This document shows, piece by piece, positions 41,237-54,285 of a DNA stretch of 64,000 nucleotides; the first letter of the stretch is position 1, and the number at the start of each line of letters is the position of its first letter. Position numbers and translations under genes: made by a program. Under the pieces are notes generated by a model. That model did not search any database, was not told the DNA's origin, and worked only from the letters and a program-made list of their open reading frames with translations. The stretch comes from Panorpa germanica. Taxonomy: Eukaryota > Arthropoda > Insecta > Mecoptera > Panorpidae. The stretch is from NCBI GenBank assembly GCA_963678705.1, contig OY783220.1, positions 1,819,001 through 1,883,000 of the forward strand. Reading direction: 5' to 3'.

Positions 41237-43240
41237 CTACTGGGTAACAGCAACCTTTTTCTGTGAGTTTTCATCCTCTTCCTCCGAATTATTGTTACTT
41301 AATGTGTCGTTTTGTTTATTTTTATCGGCTTCGACGTATACAAATGGATCAATTTTAAAACGTTCTGTAGATGGTGGACTTTTTAATAAAACCCTGTAAT
41401 AAATTAAGTTAAAAGTTAAATAATTTTATTAGATACTAGAATTTATCCCCGTCGCAAGCGACGACTGTCTTTTGTGTGGGAATTGAGTTTCATTTTAAAA
41501 ATATTTTTTTCAACAAAATATAAAATTTTTTCAATTATTTGACCAATTTTTTTTCAAAATTTGGGATTGTTTTTTTTCGATTTGTAAATTAGGTGTCAAA
41601 GTTAGCCCATATACAAATCTCGGCAAAAACTGCCCCCAAATAAAATTTTTGAATTTTTTTTAATACAATATTCAATATTATTACACAATCCAAAATTTGA
41701 GCTTTCCCCAAAGTTTCCTACCGGGCCCCCAAATTTCTCAGCGTCACCACTTTTATACATTTTTGAATTTCTAAATTTTAAAATATGCTCGCATCAAATA
41801 TCAACACATGCAAAATTTCAACCTTCTATCTTTTACGAATTAAAAGTTATACAGGAAAAAGTAATTAATTTTTGTCCAGTTTTTCCAAAATTACGGATTT
41901 CCAGGAAATTCAGGGAAAAATCGAAGGGCGCCAAAAGTCTTACAATTTTTTTCTCAACGAAATAGGAAATTTTCAAAAACTTTCCTGGAGCCGTTTCCGT
42001 TTTACCATATGAATTTCAGCCACATGTAAGAATATAAATATTTATCTGGAACATTATAATATAGGATCCTGCGTATAGTTATTTACTTACTTTGTAATAA
42101 ATAGGCCATCTCGCTTTGGTCTTACGGAATTTATATCTTTAAGAAGAGCAGCTAAATTAGCTTCTAAATGTTCTGGATCCATATTCAACTAGAAATAGTA
42201 TGATAAAATGAAGGATTTATTATTCATGAAATTCAACGCTTCGTTAAAATTGTACATTAGTAGCATACCGTTCCAACGCATGTTTCAATGACTCCAAAAT
42301 CTTGTTGATGCTCATCCTTAGCTGTACTATATTGAATCCCAGTACTGAATTTATAAACAAGTTCTCCAACATTTGTTCCTAGGTTACCAAGTTTTGGATT
42401 TGGGAACTTCTTTCGCATTAATCCTCTTACAGGAACTAGATCCGGAAGTATATTAGGATGCCCAATGGCATACTGGAAGTCATTCATATTAAGTACTCCA
42501 TTCTGAATATCTTTAATCAGTTCTACACCACCAACCAGAGTGGCACCTGCATCAGTAGCCTCTTTTTGTAAATCTTGACCTTTGCAGAATACTATGATTG
42601 AACGTTCTTCCTTTTGGTCAAAACCGTGTGGAATCATTGCCATCTTTGAGAAATTGTCAAGAAATCTAGTCTAAAAGTATATCATTAAATAATATTATTC
42701 TAAAACAGTAACTGTAATCGATTTTAAACCGTAAATTGTGTACCGTCTTCTCAGCCTGCATATTTAGTTCAATTTGTACATTCAACGGTGCTTCTGGTAA
42801 ATTATACATTGTTGGATGATGAGTTTCACGATGGCATTGTATAGCTTCAGCAACAGTATAAACTTTCCAGCGATAATATTTCGCTACCCAAACATTATCA
42901 GTCGATACTGCTTTCCAACTATCATCTACGTGTTTACTTATTTTACTCAGTTGAATTCTTAAATTGTAAAACAAACTCTGTACTTCTGTAAAGTATTATT
43001 GATAATATCCTAATTTATATATTTATAAACTTACTTGTCTTTCCCTCTTAAATTATGTGGGATGAATCCTACTTTTTTTTCTTCAACTTTAACTTTCTTT
43101 TTTCGAGCTTTTTCTCTTGTACCTTTTCGTGCAGCTGAATCAGAAGATGTCAAGTGCAGAAATCTATGGGAACTCGTTGATTGTGCTAAAGGCGAAAATT
43201 GTATTATTCGTCTACTCACTAAAGACAGTGAATTAAACAT
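41237..43240 (-). CDS. mRpL1: Mitochondrial large ribosomal subunit protein L1 (uL1m)
   Basis: Five exons in phase: 43240-43035, 42957-42744, 42670-42269, 42188-42091, 41393-41237 (358 residues). A basic, Ser-rich mitochondrial presequence ([20 protein letters not shown]) is followed by an Arg/Lys-rich patch and then the L1 domain: [67 protein letters not shown], the hallmark [22 protein letters not shown], and a second RNA-binding half ending [18 protein letters not shown]. The C-terminal exon is an acidic tail. It forms the L1 stalk of the mitoribosome. Together with C1QBP it is one of two mitoribosome-linked genes here, unlinked by position. A Helitron-like element lies in the last intron. 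Confidence 0.95.
41436..42066 (-). mobile_element. Non-autonomous Helitron in the last mRpL1 intron
   Basis: Read on the minus strand, the 631-bp element starts TCCTATATTATAATG after an A and ends with the hairpin CGTCGCTTGCGACG, ten bases (GGGATAAATT), and CTAG followed by T. This is the Helitron layout: 5' TC, 3' hairpin plus CTRR, insertion between A and T, and no target duplication. There are no internal ORFs. It stops about 24 bp from the splice donor of exon 4. Confidence 0.7.
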
Positions 43241-43596
43241 CTTACTGTTTATTTCGACGAAGTAACCTCAAATTTATGTAATCTGTAAAATCATAAAACT
43301 GTTAGTTATCTAAATCATGTATGTTTATAAAAAATACTTTTTCTATTTCTAATAATTAATTACATATGTAAGAAATTTCGTGATACATAACCTTAAATTA
43401 AAAATCCTTAAGCACAGTTCCGCTGTGTCAAGTATAGCAAACGATAGTTTATTTGTCCCAGGTAGTAAATTACCAAAAGCTGTTACAGATGTCACTGAAA
43501 GTATTATCTCTGGCTGAAAAAGCTGTATTTTAAAAAAAATCGTATGGTGCTGGGATGGAAAATGGCTAGTTAACACATTTAACTTCTGTCCTATCT

Positions 43597-43782
43597 GAAA
43601 TTACCTTTTCTTCTATTATTCGCTTCCTCGCAACAATCAATTGTACTGACTATTTGTCTTCTACCGCATTTGAAATTACCATTTTTTTCTTTCAGTTTCA
43701 CGCAAAAATCAATTGTATCTAATCACATCTGACTTGAACCCTATCCTTGAATTTACCTTTTTTTAGCTCTCATGCAAAAATC
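43597..43782 (+). repeat. Degenerate ~76-bp tandem repeat, split by a MITE
   Basis: Three units start at 43597, 43672 and 43749, each with GAAATTACC/GAATTTACC, a T-rich run, then CGC(A)ACAATCAATTGTA or GCAAAAATCAATTGTATCT and a TCACAT-like end. The third is cut by the MITE at 43783 and appears to resume at about 44455 (ATTGCATCTATTCACATTT); a fourth, CTCTCGTGCACAAAAATAAA, follows near 44495. A similar scrap lies at 63395-63430. Confidence 0.55.
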
Positions 43783-44440
43783 TTTTAGGTGTCGCTTTTT
43801 TAATTTTCAATTGAAATAAATTTTATTTTATTTTTTTAAAATTCCAAAAATTGACGGAGTTATGGCGATATCAAATTTGTATTTCAGTCTTGTCGCATGT
43901 ATTACATATGTATAATACCATAATTATTAATACGTTACTGGAGAAATAAGTAAGAACGTCATAATATAATACTTCATGGTATACAGCAATTTTTTAGCAA
44001 TCATTTTTAAAATAATTAACAATTTTTTTTTTGTATCTAGAAGAAGTGTAATAATCAGCCTAAAAAGTTAAAACATCGTTTTTCATTATTGAAAAACATA
44101 AATATAAATAAATTTTCGAGCCTTATAACACGACCGTGTTTCTTTACAGACTCCACAGCTTTACAGCTAGTAAATGACGTATCACACGCACTCGTATACG
44201 TCTTTGTTGTATAAAAGAGATGGCAAATCGCCGGATGTAACGTATGATGCATTGGAATTTTCTATAAAATTGATTCACTTTAATAATCAAAAAGACAAAA
44301 TTACTTTCAATTGTTAATATTTGTAATAACATGATTTATTAAAAACAAGACTTATTATTAACAAGATTTATTAAAAACACATTTGAAGTTCTGGTAGTTA
44401 ACTTTCTTTATGAAAATATAATTCCGTTTTACAGAAATTA
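43783..44440 (+). repeat. Decayed MITE of the GGGCTTGTGTCC family, diverged subfamily
   Basis: It shows the family blocks TTTCAATTGAAAT, TGACGGAGTTAT, ATTCACTTTAATAATCAAAAAG and GAAGTTCTGGTAGTTAAC, and shares the ATGACGTATCACACGCACTC and TTGTATAAAAGAGATGGCAA blocks with the copy at 1.4 kb. The exact termini are eroded. Confidence 0.6.
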
Positions 44441-45967
44441 AGGTCTCGCTATTCATTGCATCTATTCACATTTGATATATATATATTTTCTTTGCTCTCG
44501 TGCACAAAAATAAACTGTATCTAGTCACATTTATTTTTAAGCCAATCAACGACTTCTTTTATAGATCTTACCCAAAATTACATATATGATACAGCGAATA
44601 TAACATCTATTTCTTAAAATAAACTCATTCACTTCAAGTTATAAAGATTTTTATTGATAAATTTAAAAAAAAGCTGTGGTCGTTTTTTTGTATAGTATTT
44701 TATTAACTATAAACTAGTTACTAAATATAAAAAACTTACACATAAAATTTGTTTATTCAACATAATCTTGACTGACTAATATTTAGTTGAAAACCAAACA
44801 TATCTTCCTTAAAAAAATATATTATTTACAAATTATTTTTTAAACTGCAATATTTAATTCTTCCTTCGTTACAAAATAAGTGCTACAATCTGCACTACGC
44901 AAGAAAGATAAATTTAGAATATTCCAAACGTTATTTTAAATTAATCTTTTTTTACAAGGAGGCATTTCGAATGAATTTTGATATAGGCAGGATGCATAGC
45001 ACAAATATTCCAACATATCTGTTTTGTCTTATTTGGTACACTGTAAGTAAGAAAAGAAAATAACTTTATAAAAAAAAAGAAATTAATGCGAGGACATATT
45101 ATAATGCACCGCATCAGACAAGTAATATCGTCTCAAACGTAAAGGGAAAGAAGGAAGAGCCGATCCATTCTCCAAAAATATATGTACATCGTATAGGACA
45201 TATATTAAATATTGTCTTGTAAAAAATAAAACTAAGATGTCAAAATATAAAACTTTGCCATCCTTACAGCGACAAATAAACATTACAATTTATTTTGGAC
45301 CCTATGTATTAAAAAAATTCATTCAAAATTGTTGATTACTTAATATTAATTTATATAAACATCCTAACAATATATACAGAAACTTGTTATAGTAAATCCG
45401 TCCTCCAACTGTGCATTTTGGGTACAGCATCGATTTTCTTGTTAATCATGTAATAATAAAAGTTCAACAAACAACAAAGACTACAACAAACAAAGAAATA
45501 GATGCAACACCTTTAACTTCCAGATGGCTCCAGAATGGGGATCACATCCTGAAAATTATATCCACGTCAAACACGATCAAAAAAATAATTGTTTCCTACA
45601 AAAAATGCACAGTTGGCCTCCAATACTTAACTAAAATTTATAAAATTAAAATAAATACATATTTTTCACAATCTAACAACTAATCTAGAAATAAATCCTA
45701 ATTAATTATATAAAAATTAATTTCATAACGATTTCCTTAAATAGTTTATTAAACTAATTAATTTTACTCTTGATACATTTATAAATAATTTAAATTTATT
45801 AAAACTAACAACTTATTTTTCATTTAATCTTTTAACTGACTGATGAAGAAAAAAATATTTAAAAAAACTGCTGTATTCAAAAGAGTAAAATTGTGGTTTT
45901 AAATTCTTAATTTATATCTAAAATCATTAACATTAATACTCTCTATACATCTTTACTCTTATTGGAG

Positions 45968-48900
45968 CTAACAATTACTTTCTTCCCGTTCTAGAAAACC
46001 TCGTGACACAAACTCCTCGTTGAAATGTGTAAAAATTTTCTGAAAAATAAAGAAAACGCATTTTAAATAAATTATTTTAGACGATCTTAAAATAGAACTT
46101 TAAAAATATATATTTGAAAACATGATTTAAGGAAAAACTGTTTTACAAGGTGAATGGGCTTGTGTCCTCATTTTTTAGTGGTCGATTTTTCAATTGTTCA
46201 TTGATATTGATGTTAATAAATGTATATTGGCGTGTCTATTTTATTAAATATCTAAATATTGACGGAGATATAGCAATTAAAAGTTTTAATTGTAGTTTTA
46301 GCGCTAGAAATGGTCGGCCATATTTGTATGACGTGAAATGCATTTTAACGTCAGTTATTTGTTGCGTAGGTCAGTGCTGTGGTAATGTTTTGTAGCTGTT
46401 GCTAGTCAAATAATCAAGTCAAATCAAAGAATAATAAGTTTTTACTTTATTTAACCCTGCTAAGGCAGACATAATATTGGAATTTGAGTGTTCCTTGAAA
46501 TAGCTGTAAATAATATTTGATATTTTGATATATAAATACATATAGCAGAGATTTATGAACTATAAGGTTGGTAGCCTTACACAAGGATTGTGATGTCACA
46601 TGCACTTGGAATGTGTACAACGTTGAATCCCTTTAATAATTAAAGAGACAAAATGACTTTTTTAATTGTTAATATCTTTTAACATATAAGGAGTTATTAA
46701 AAGATAATTGAACATTTAAGGTTCTAGTAACTCACTTGATCAATATATAGTACAGTTTTATAGAAATTAAGACATAGGACACAAGCCCATTGAAGGTTGT
46801 TGAAATGGTAATCTAACAAAAAAAAAACGTTCCAAATTATTTTCCTCCACAGAGCAGCAAGTCAACACATTATATTTAACGAATGAAACGTAACAGAAAG
46901 GAAGAATAAGACGGATTTATATGAACAAAGCGATATCAGTTTTTGCTACGTTTCATTCATTACATAGAATGCGTACTGCTTTTCGTGTTGCCCTGTGAAT
47001 GCTAACATTATTTACAAAGCCAATCTTGGTCTTCAGTGTGTGCATGGGTTAATATCATGGTCTTGTACACAGCCCTGGCATAGGGAACGTTCAAAGCGGC
47101 ACTCTTAATGGGACTTTTGTCCACCATGAATCACGTCTTTTTCAAATTCGCGTTTTGCACATGGCATTTTACTTTTAGTAACAGTGTTCCCATTGATGTA
47201 TTTTATATTTATAAACAAATGAATTCAAAAAATGTAAATTTCTATGAAATTGGATTAATATAATTTAATTTCATAAATATATATTTTAGAATTTTCTGTT
47301 TATAAATTTGTATATTGTTTTTTCTTGTTTACTTGATTTCATTAATTTTTACGTTCTCTTTAAAATAAATGTTTTGAAATATTATTCAAAGTTTAATTAA
47401 AACTATATTAATTAACTAAAAATAGAAATAACTGGATGACTGAATGTCTAGTTAAAACATTTACTTAAAATATAATGTGGATGATTAAATTTTTAAAATT
47501 TGATTAGGCTCTGATTCAGTCGCTATTCAGTCTATATTAAAAAAATATTTATCAAAAAAAGTAACATACCCCTGTTTGGCGAGAATATAGGTTAATTAAA
47601 GAAACACCATCTTCTGTTCGTCTTTCTACACTGAAATATAGCTTATTCTGTGCAATAGCGACTCTCAAAATTTCAGTAGCCTCTGCTGGCCATTCATTTG
47701 CACCTAAAATAAAATAAAATGTTTTTAAGAAATCTAATTTCAAAACAATTAAAATTTGAATTCTTGGCTAAATTTAATGAAAACTTACCATCTGGGAGTT
47801 TTGTATTAGCTAAATAACAATCAATAGCTTGGAAAGGCAATTGCATAAATTCCGTACGAATTTGGTATAATTCGTTTTTGTGTATTAATAACCTTTGACC
47901 TATATCTAATAAACGTACTAGTGCTATTTCTTTTGATTCCATCTTTAAAACACTTGCTCTATGCCATTCATTTTTAACCTGACATACGCATATATTTCCA
48001 GCTAAAAAATAATTCATTATTAATAAATATGATACAGCGTTTGTAATACAACTTACATTTAAATAAGAGACTTACGTATAATTGGTTTAGGTAATCGGGG
48101 AGCTATACCTATTTCATTGTACCATTTTTTTGTCATGCTTTGCTTCATGCTTTCCAGCCACGTAAGTGAACTTCTATTATATATTTGCAAGCAAAATAGA
48201 CCTCTACCTCCATCAACAACAGATGATATCGTGCACCTTTGAATCACACGATGTGGTAATTCCACCTGAAACAACAATTATTGGGAACACTTCGAAAAAC
48301 GTATAATTCTAGCTAGTTACATTTTGTAGGATTTCGAACAATAAATTAAGATCTATATTATCGATTTTGGCAAGTAGACTGGTGACTTAATTAAATTGAT
48401 TTTCTTCATACAGACCTACAAAAACGTTAATACAGCCGTAATAATTTTACATATTACAGTTACAAAATATTTAAATCTTACCGTATAAAATTCAGGTTCT
48501 AAAATAATTGTTGGTTCCTCTAAATGAACTTTTTCAAGAGTAACATCCGGGAATCTTTTCTTTGGGAAATGATTTCTTATTAATGACAAAGCATTTTTTA
48601 TAGCAACGTCTTTACCTATGATAAAAAAAATTATTAGTTTAAGGTAAATATAAATTTGACATAATATTTCATATTCCAAAATTATAAAAACAACATAAGT
48701 AGATAAACTATGAAAAATATAAATGATGTTATTCTAAATGTTGTCCATTACTATTTTCAATGTTTGTTACCTTCAACAGAACATAGTTCTAGATCATCAC
48801 AATTTGAATAATCTCCTCTCGCTAAAACTTTTGCACCCGATTTGGTTTTAATCGACTTGACAAATTTGCCACCGCTTCCTATTAACCGTCCAACAAGATC

Positions 48901-50261
48901 TTTTGGTAGGGTGAAATAGAAGACTTGTATTGAAGAAGCTGATTCCGTGCCACTGTCAGAACAATGCTGCAAAAGAAAATATGTATAAAGTATTATATAT
49001 TGATTGACTCTGACATTTCAAAAAGATAATTAGAAAAGTCAAAAGAAAATATTGCAAAAGTTAAACATAGTTTTTACATAATAAACTTCTGCTTACAAAT
49101 TTAATCATGGAGAAAATTTTAATTTTATAATATATAAATAGTTATATGAATATAAGTATGAATGAAAACTATGAATACAAATTTTTTTTATAAATGTTAT
49201 TATAAAATATGGCTAAAAATTGTAACATTTGTTACCTCGCTTCCAGAATCGCTTCTTGCTTGAGCGTTCCAATTCATCCCGGGTTGATCATCGGAACAGT
49301 TACTAAGTTGGGGGCTAATTCGCATATTTTGAGTAGGGCTATGGTACGCGGAATCAGCTGGGCGGCTCTCTGATTTATGCGTGTTAAGCTCGCCAAAATC
49401 TAAGTCAGTAACATCACTTGACCAATCCACTTTTAAATTAAGAGAATCACTTATGGACTCAACTATTTCACTACCATTTCCAGATTCGGTAGGTGTAACA
49501 TCTACTAATTCTTTTGTAGAATCATCTTCCAAAGAGTTCAAATTATCGATTGACGCATCAGAATTTTTCAACGAATTTAAATCATCATTTGATCCGTCAG
49601 AATTTTCCAATAATGCGTCAAAATTTGGGTCTAGAGCATTATTAGAATTATCAATTTTCAATGTAACTTCAATTGATTCTTGTAATTTTGGAGATATTTC
49701 TAAACGATTTGGTAACTCTGTAGGAAGTTCTGAAAGTTCACTTTCTTTAAGCGAGTTGGATTCGTTAAATTTATGTTCAACTATAGGTGAAGCTTCTATC
49801 GATTGTACTTCATTATTTGCTGTTATCTCGAGTTCATCTTTAATTGATTTATCAACTAAATAAGTATGTTGTGTTTCTGAACAAGGAATATATCCGGATG
49901 ATAAAATGACACTTGAAGACATTGTGTATTCCTTCTCCTGAGATTTTTGGGACTGAATTTTTTGAACCTCAATATCTATTTGATCGTCCGTTAGCTGAAT
50001 TGGAGAGCCCACTGGTATATTAATGGGTGCAGACTTAATTGTATTATCTATCGGATCCGGCGTTATAATTAGGTCTATAGTTTTTTCTGCTGCAGTATTT
50101 ATATCAACTTTATTATCACTGAATATTCTTTCTTCTATTTCAGGTTCTTTTGAGCCACCTGGATCAGTAAACGTAAGGCTACGTTTCCGGAACAAATATA
50201 TTCCTGCTGCTATGACAATACTTGGTACACCTAATAACCAAATGGAACGAACTGCAGACAT
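45968..50261 (-). CDS. AKAP1: A-kinase anchor protein 1 (AKAP1/spoonbill), KH and Tudor domains
   Basis: Seven coding exons in phase: 50261-49236, 48966-48771, 48615-48482, 48265-48076, 48001-47789, 47703-47570, 46039-45968 (654 residues). The N-terminus MSAVRSIWLLGVPSIVIAAGIYLFRKR is a signal-anchor for the mitochondrial outer membrane. A long acidic, Ser-rich exon 1 region follows; it should hold the PKA-binding helix, which I cannot pin down. The KH domain runs from about 355 to 450, with GxxG loop GSGG at 372-375 (VGRLIGSGGKFVKSIKTKSGA). The Tudor domain lies near 515-610 (GNICVCQVKNEWHRASVLKM...LLDIGQRLLIHKNEL). AKAP1 ties PKA and mRNAs to mitochondria. The short last exon encodes KIFTHFNEEFVSRGFLE. 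The last intron contains a complete MITE. TDRKH is the nearest alternative, but the single KH and anchor favour AKAP1. Confidence 0.92.
46156..46788 (+). mobile_element. Complete MITE (633 bp) in the last AKAP1 intron
   Basis: The TIRs GGGCTTGTGTCCTC / ATAGGACACAAGCCC are flanked by AT on both sides (46154-46155, 46789-46790). It is nearly identical in length and content to the copy at 62490. No ORF is credible. Confidence 0.88.
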
Positions 50262-51280
50262 AATATAAATAACCTATGATGACGCTGAAAAGAAAAGAAA
50301 ACTATTATTAATAAAATTATAAAACATATAATTACTAAAGTAAATATTTAGATGACATAATTTCAAACGGCACAATCGTTACAACAACAAGACTCTCATT
50401 ATTTTCTTTGGAACAATTTGTATTTAATCAATTGGTCTGCAATCAGCTCGCAAATATACAGTTTAATTAAATTTCATTCACTTCAATGATCAAGTTTCAT
50501 ATTGAGGGAGCATTTAAATATGGTTTTATATATTATATATTTTAAAATAATTATTTTTAGTGCTAAAAATAATTTAACTAAAATTATTCAGTGTGTAGTA
50601 CAAATACAAACGCTTATATAAAAAATAATTAATATTTTATATTTTACACTCAAAATCTTTTTTGTCCGTTAATTTTATCAAATAAAAACTAACAAATAGA
50701 AGCTTTCACGATACCTAGTGACGATGCAAAAGATACGATTAGTTATTAGGATGTTTCTAGTTTTTAAGTTAAGATATCAATACTCCTAGTTTTCGTAATA
50801 ATTTTTTCACTTGAATAATTAATCAATAAGTCATAATCAAAGGAATATAAAAACAGCAACATTATGTATGTTACCGTATTCATCAAATTTCATATTCATA
50901 AAGTGTATATACTGTAAATAATTGTTTACAGCGTATTAAGTACTAAATTTGTATTTGTCTGAACAGTGGCAGTATATTTTTAATTTAATTTTATTTATCA
51001 AAAATAAAACCAAATAAAACTGCTGTTAATATTTACACTTACCATATTGAAACCTTTAGACCACGTGGTCTTATATACAATATGAGAATATCACAGTAAC
51101 TACTGTACGGAACTAATTAATAACACAAACTGATTTAAATATTTACTAAAATAGTTTTATTTAATTAATAAAATATTTTATATCTTTAAAATTTGAGTTT
51201 TATAGCTTGGCAAAGTTAATACATATTACACGTTACCGGCTCCAGTTAATATTATACTAAACACCGAATACAACTTGTTG
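50262..51280 (-). promoter_or_regulatory. Probable 5' UTR exon and promoter region of AKAP1
   Basis: A strong acceptor (CTTTTCTTTTCAG) lies 24 bp before the AKAP1 ATG, with the exon starting at 50284. A good donor on the same strand (ATATG|GTAAGTG) ends an exon at 51043. A non-coding first exon from roughly 51.28 kb to 51043 would fit. Inferred from splice-site shape only. Confidence 0.35.
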
Positions 51281-54224
51281 AACACCTGATGATAGTGAAT
51301 TTAAAAGCTATGTCACGACTTAACGAAAAGGAGCGAAGGTGCGTTTTATTTAAGAAATGACAGCCATAGACATACTAAATTGAATGCGTACATGATTTGT
51401 ATATAGCTGTATCGTAAAGTACGTAAACTACGTGAGATTGCTTGATTAGATTCTCATATTAATATTTTTGTATAATTAAAAAATTAATATATAAGAAAAA
51501 GTTCTAGTTCGATGTATTTCAGGTGTTTTCTGATCATGAATATCATCTTCTTTGAACTGAAGAATAAAATAAAAGTGGTTATTAATTATATAAATATATA
51601 ATTAAATCTAATAAACAATTTTTTGACCTAAAGATTGATGATTTATAGTAAGCATATATTTGTTGAATATGCAATATTAAATATAGATAATACTGATAAA
51701 TATGGCCAATAAAACGCATCCAAAGATTTTAGAGAACTGGTTTATCACAATCTTTTACGGAAATAACCGATCAATTATACCGATCGCGTTCTATACACGT
51801 TTAAGTAGAAATATTACTTCAGATATTACAATATACAAATATTAAAGACACATTCATTAGCATATCCTGAAACAGCTGTGTATTAAATGTGCCAAATTAA
51901 ATTTAAACAAGATAAGCAGTGATTTCATTCATAATAAGAAATATCAGTACATAATTGAGACAATGCTAACCATTTTGTTTGTGTTTTCTTGAAGAGAGTA
52001 TAAAAAATTTTACAAGCCTACTTCCACAAGTCAAACAAACAAAAAATAATTAATATTAATATAGTATACTAAATATATAAACTAATGAATTAATAATTGT
52101 TAAATAGATCGACGTAGGACATATTCATAAGTTTCTTCTTATACTCGAATAAAAATATTTGCAAAAGACAAAAAAACTGTTATTGTCAAAAAATAATATA
52201 AACTAAATGTAATCTACTCAAAACCATATTATCCTTGAGTAACTATCCTGGAAGATTACTTTATTTATTACACATGTATACACCATAACAAAAATAAAAA
52301 ATAAAGCGTAGCTAAATGCGTGATTCGGCGTATATATTATATGTTCTATAATTTATGTAAGTTTTATACTGGGTGTTTCAGATATTCACACCACGTATTT
52401 AACTTCCGATACAGTATTATTTTTTGTTCTATTTTTTAATAAGTGTTTCACTCTAAATCGTTGTGTTATTTTCTAAGAAATGTCCTTTTTATTGATAAGA
52501 ACGAGCTGTTTTTAAAACTCAGTTTTCTCAATTTATTGAACGTATACAAGAAGAAATTTTTATAACGCCTTGTTCATTATAATTCGTTTGAAAGTGTTAT
52601 TTATGTAAATGTTTATTTAACGCCGATGCTAGAGTCCTGGCAGACGTGTGCTAGGTGGGTGGAACATCGTTGAACCATGCGTCAATGGGTTTGGTTTGAA
52701 GGATACATTATATTTTTTCAAAGATTACAACATACACTCATACATTTAAATAATTGTTTATAAACAAAGCTCAAAGTGTGCGGTAGTAGTTTATTAGTAT
52801 TTCAATGTAAGACATATTATTAATAAAATATCAGATCTTTTAATATAAGATCAGATAGTGCAGTTACTGAATAAAAGTTAAGGAATAGCGGTTACTATTA
52901 GACAATAATTAAGATTGTTGAAAAAAATATTTAAATCGAAGTCTTTACTTTCGATGCGAAATTGCTGCAGTTTAAGAAAGACATATTCAGAGGCTGTGGT
53001 GGTGCTAACTTTACATCGAAGTCGATCATTTTTATGCAGTTTTAGGAATTACTAAAGATAAACTATCATTTTAAACTTTTTTTCAGAGATTTAGTAATCG
53101 CAAAATGGTCGCAGGATGCATAGACAATTTCATACAAACCCGTACATCTTTTTGGTATTTCCTGACATTAAAGATTATTGTCCTTGTATATTTAAACAAA
53201 TTGAAAGTTAAAAAGGTCTTGATTTTAATGAATTCCTTTTAAACAAGTATGTAAATAAAAACTACAGAATATATAAATAGTTTCAAAAATGTTTCGTTTT
53301 GTAAAAACATTTCTGTTTAGTTCTATTATTGTCGTGTTTGTATACCAACGAAGTTAAATGTTATTTAAAGGATTGTACAAGTGTGAGTGAACTTTACTCG
53401 CACGAAAGAGATTGAGCTAAAAATGAAATGAACTGAATCATAAGCAGACGATGTGGCGGGTGCGGGGGATCCCTAGTCCAAGTCAACGGAACTACTTACG
53501 TTTATATTGAGTGTTGATACAAATGAGGAAGTCGCGTCGAAACGAAACTATCTTAGTTAAGGGCGGATGCACTTCAAATTATAGACGAGTATATGAACTC
53601 AGTTTCAAAATTATTTTTATGAAGAACATCTCCATAATATAAACATAAGTATTTCAGACTAGTCTTACTTATTACAATATTTTTATGAAGTTATCTTTGT
53701 GAAATACTTTCTTCAAAAAATGGACATCTTTAAATTAATCATGAGCTTATTTAAAATAAACGTTATAAAGATTTCATATAAAAAGATCAACATTATTAAT
53801 TATGTACGATGAGTATTGTCCTTGAACATGTGGGATTGTTATTTTTATAAATGTTATCATATAATTTCTGTGTGTTAACCTTTTTCTAACACACTGACCT
53901 CAAAATAAAAATGTTGCCGATTCGTAAAGACACATTTTATAAATGTAAATTGTTACAACTCCTTATGATAATATTCAGTGAAATAAAAAGTTGTTCTAAA
54001 TGTAGATTTGAAATTTTCCACTAAGTAATTAAGATATATTTAGCTAGGCGGGACAACGGAATGCAATCACTGGTTACATGGAAGTCTAGAACTATTGAAA
54101 ATGTCTCTAGCAGAAGTGAAACAAGGATTCATTACGTTTTAAACAATTTTAGAAAATCGGTGAATCTCATTAAATTTAATTTTTCATTGATGTACATAAA
54201 ACAAATTTCAAATATACTACATAT

Positions 54225-54285
54225 ACTACTTGTACTTGTACTTACAACAGGTAATAATTTCAAAAAGTTTATTCAGAATTTAAAA
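54225..54285 (+). repeat. Dispersed ~60-bp repeat, copy 1
   Basis: TACTTACAACAGGTAATAA, then TTTCAAAAAGTTTATTCAGA and ATTTAAA recur with few changes at 57674-57736. It belongs to a larger unknown element or duplication. Confidence 0.6.

Larger units (their letters stand above)
43241..45967. other. Region between mRpL1 (5' side) and AKAP1 (3' side)
   Basis: mRpL1 and AKAP1 are both on the minus strand, so this holds the mRpL1 promoter and the AKAP1 3' UTR. It also contains a degenerate tandem array (43597-43782) and a decayed MITE (43783-44440). From 44.5 to 45.97 kb it is plain AT-rich DNA. Confidence 0.45.

Noticed and set aside
49381-49863. 160-residue plus-strand ORF, Ser-rich
   Set aside because: Antisense shadow of AKAP1 exon 1, whose phase-checked exon chain is convincing.
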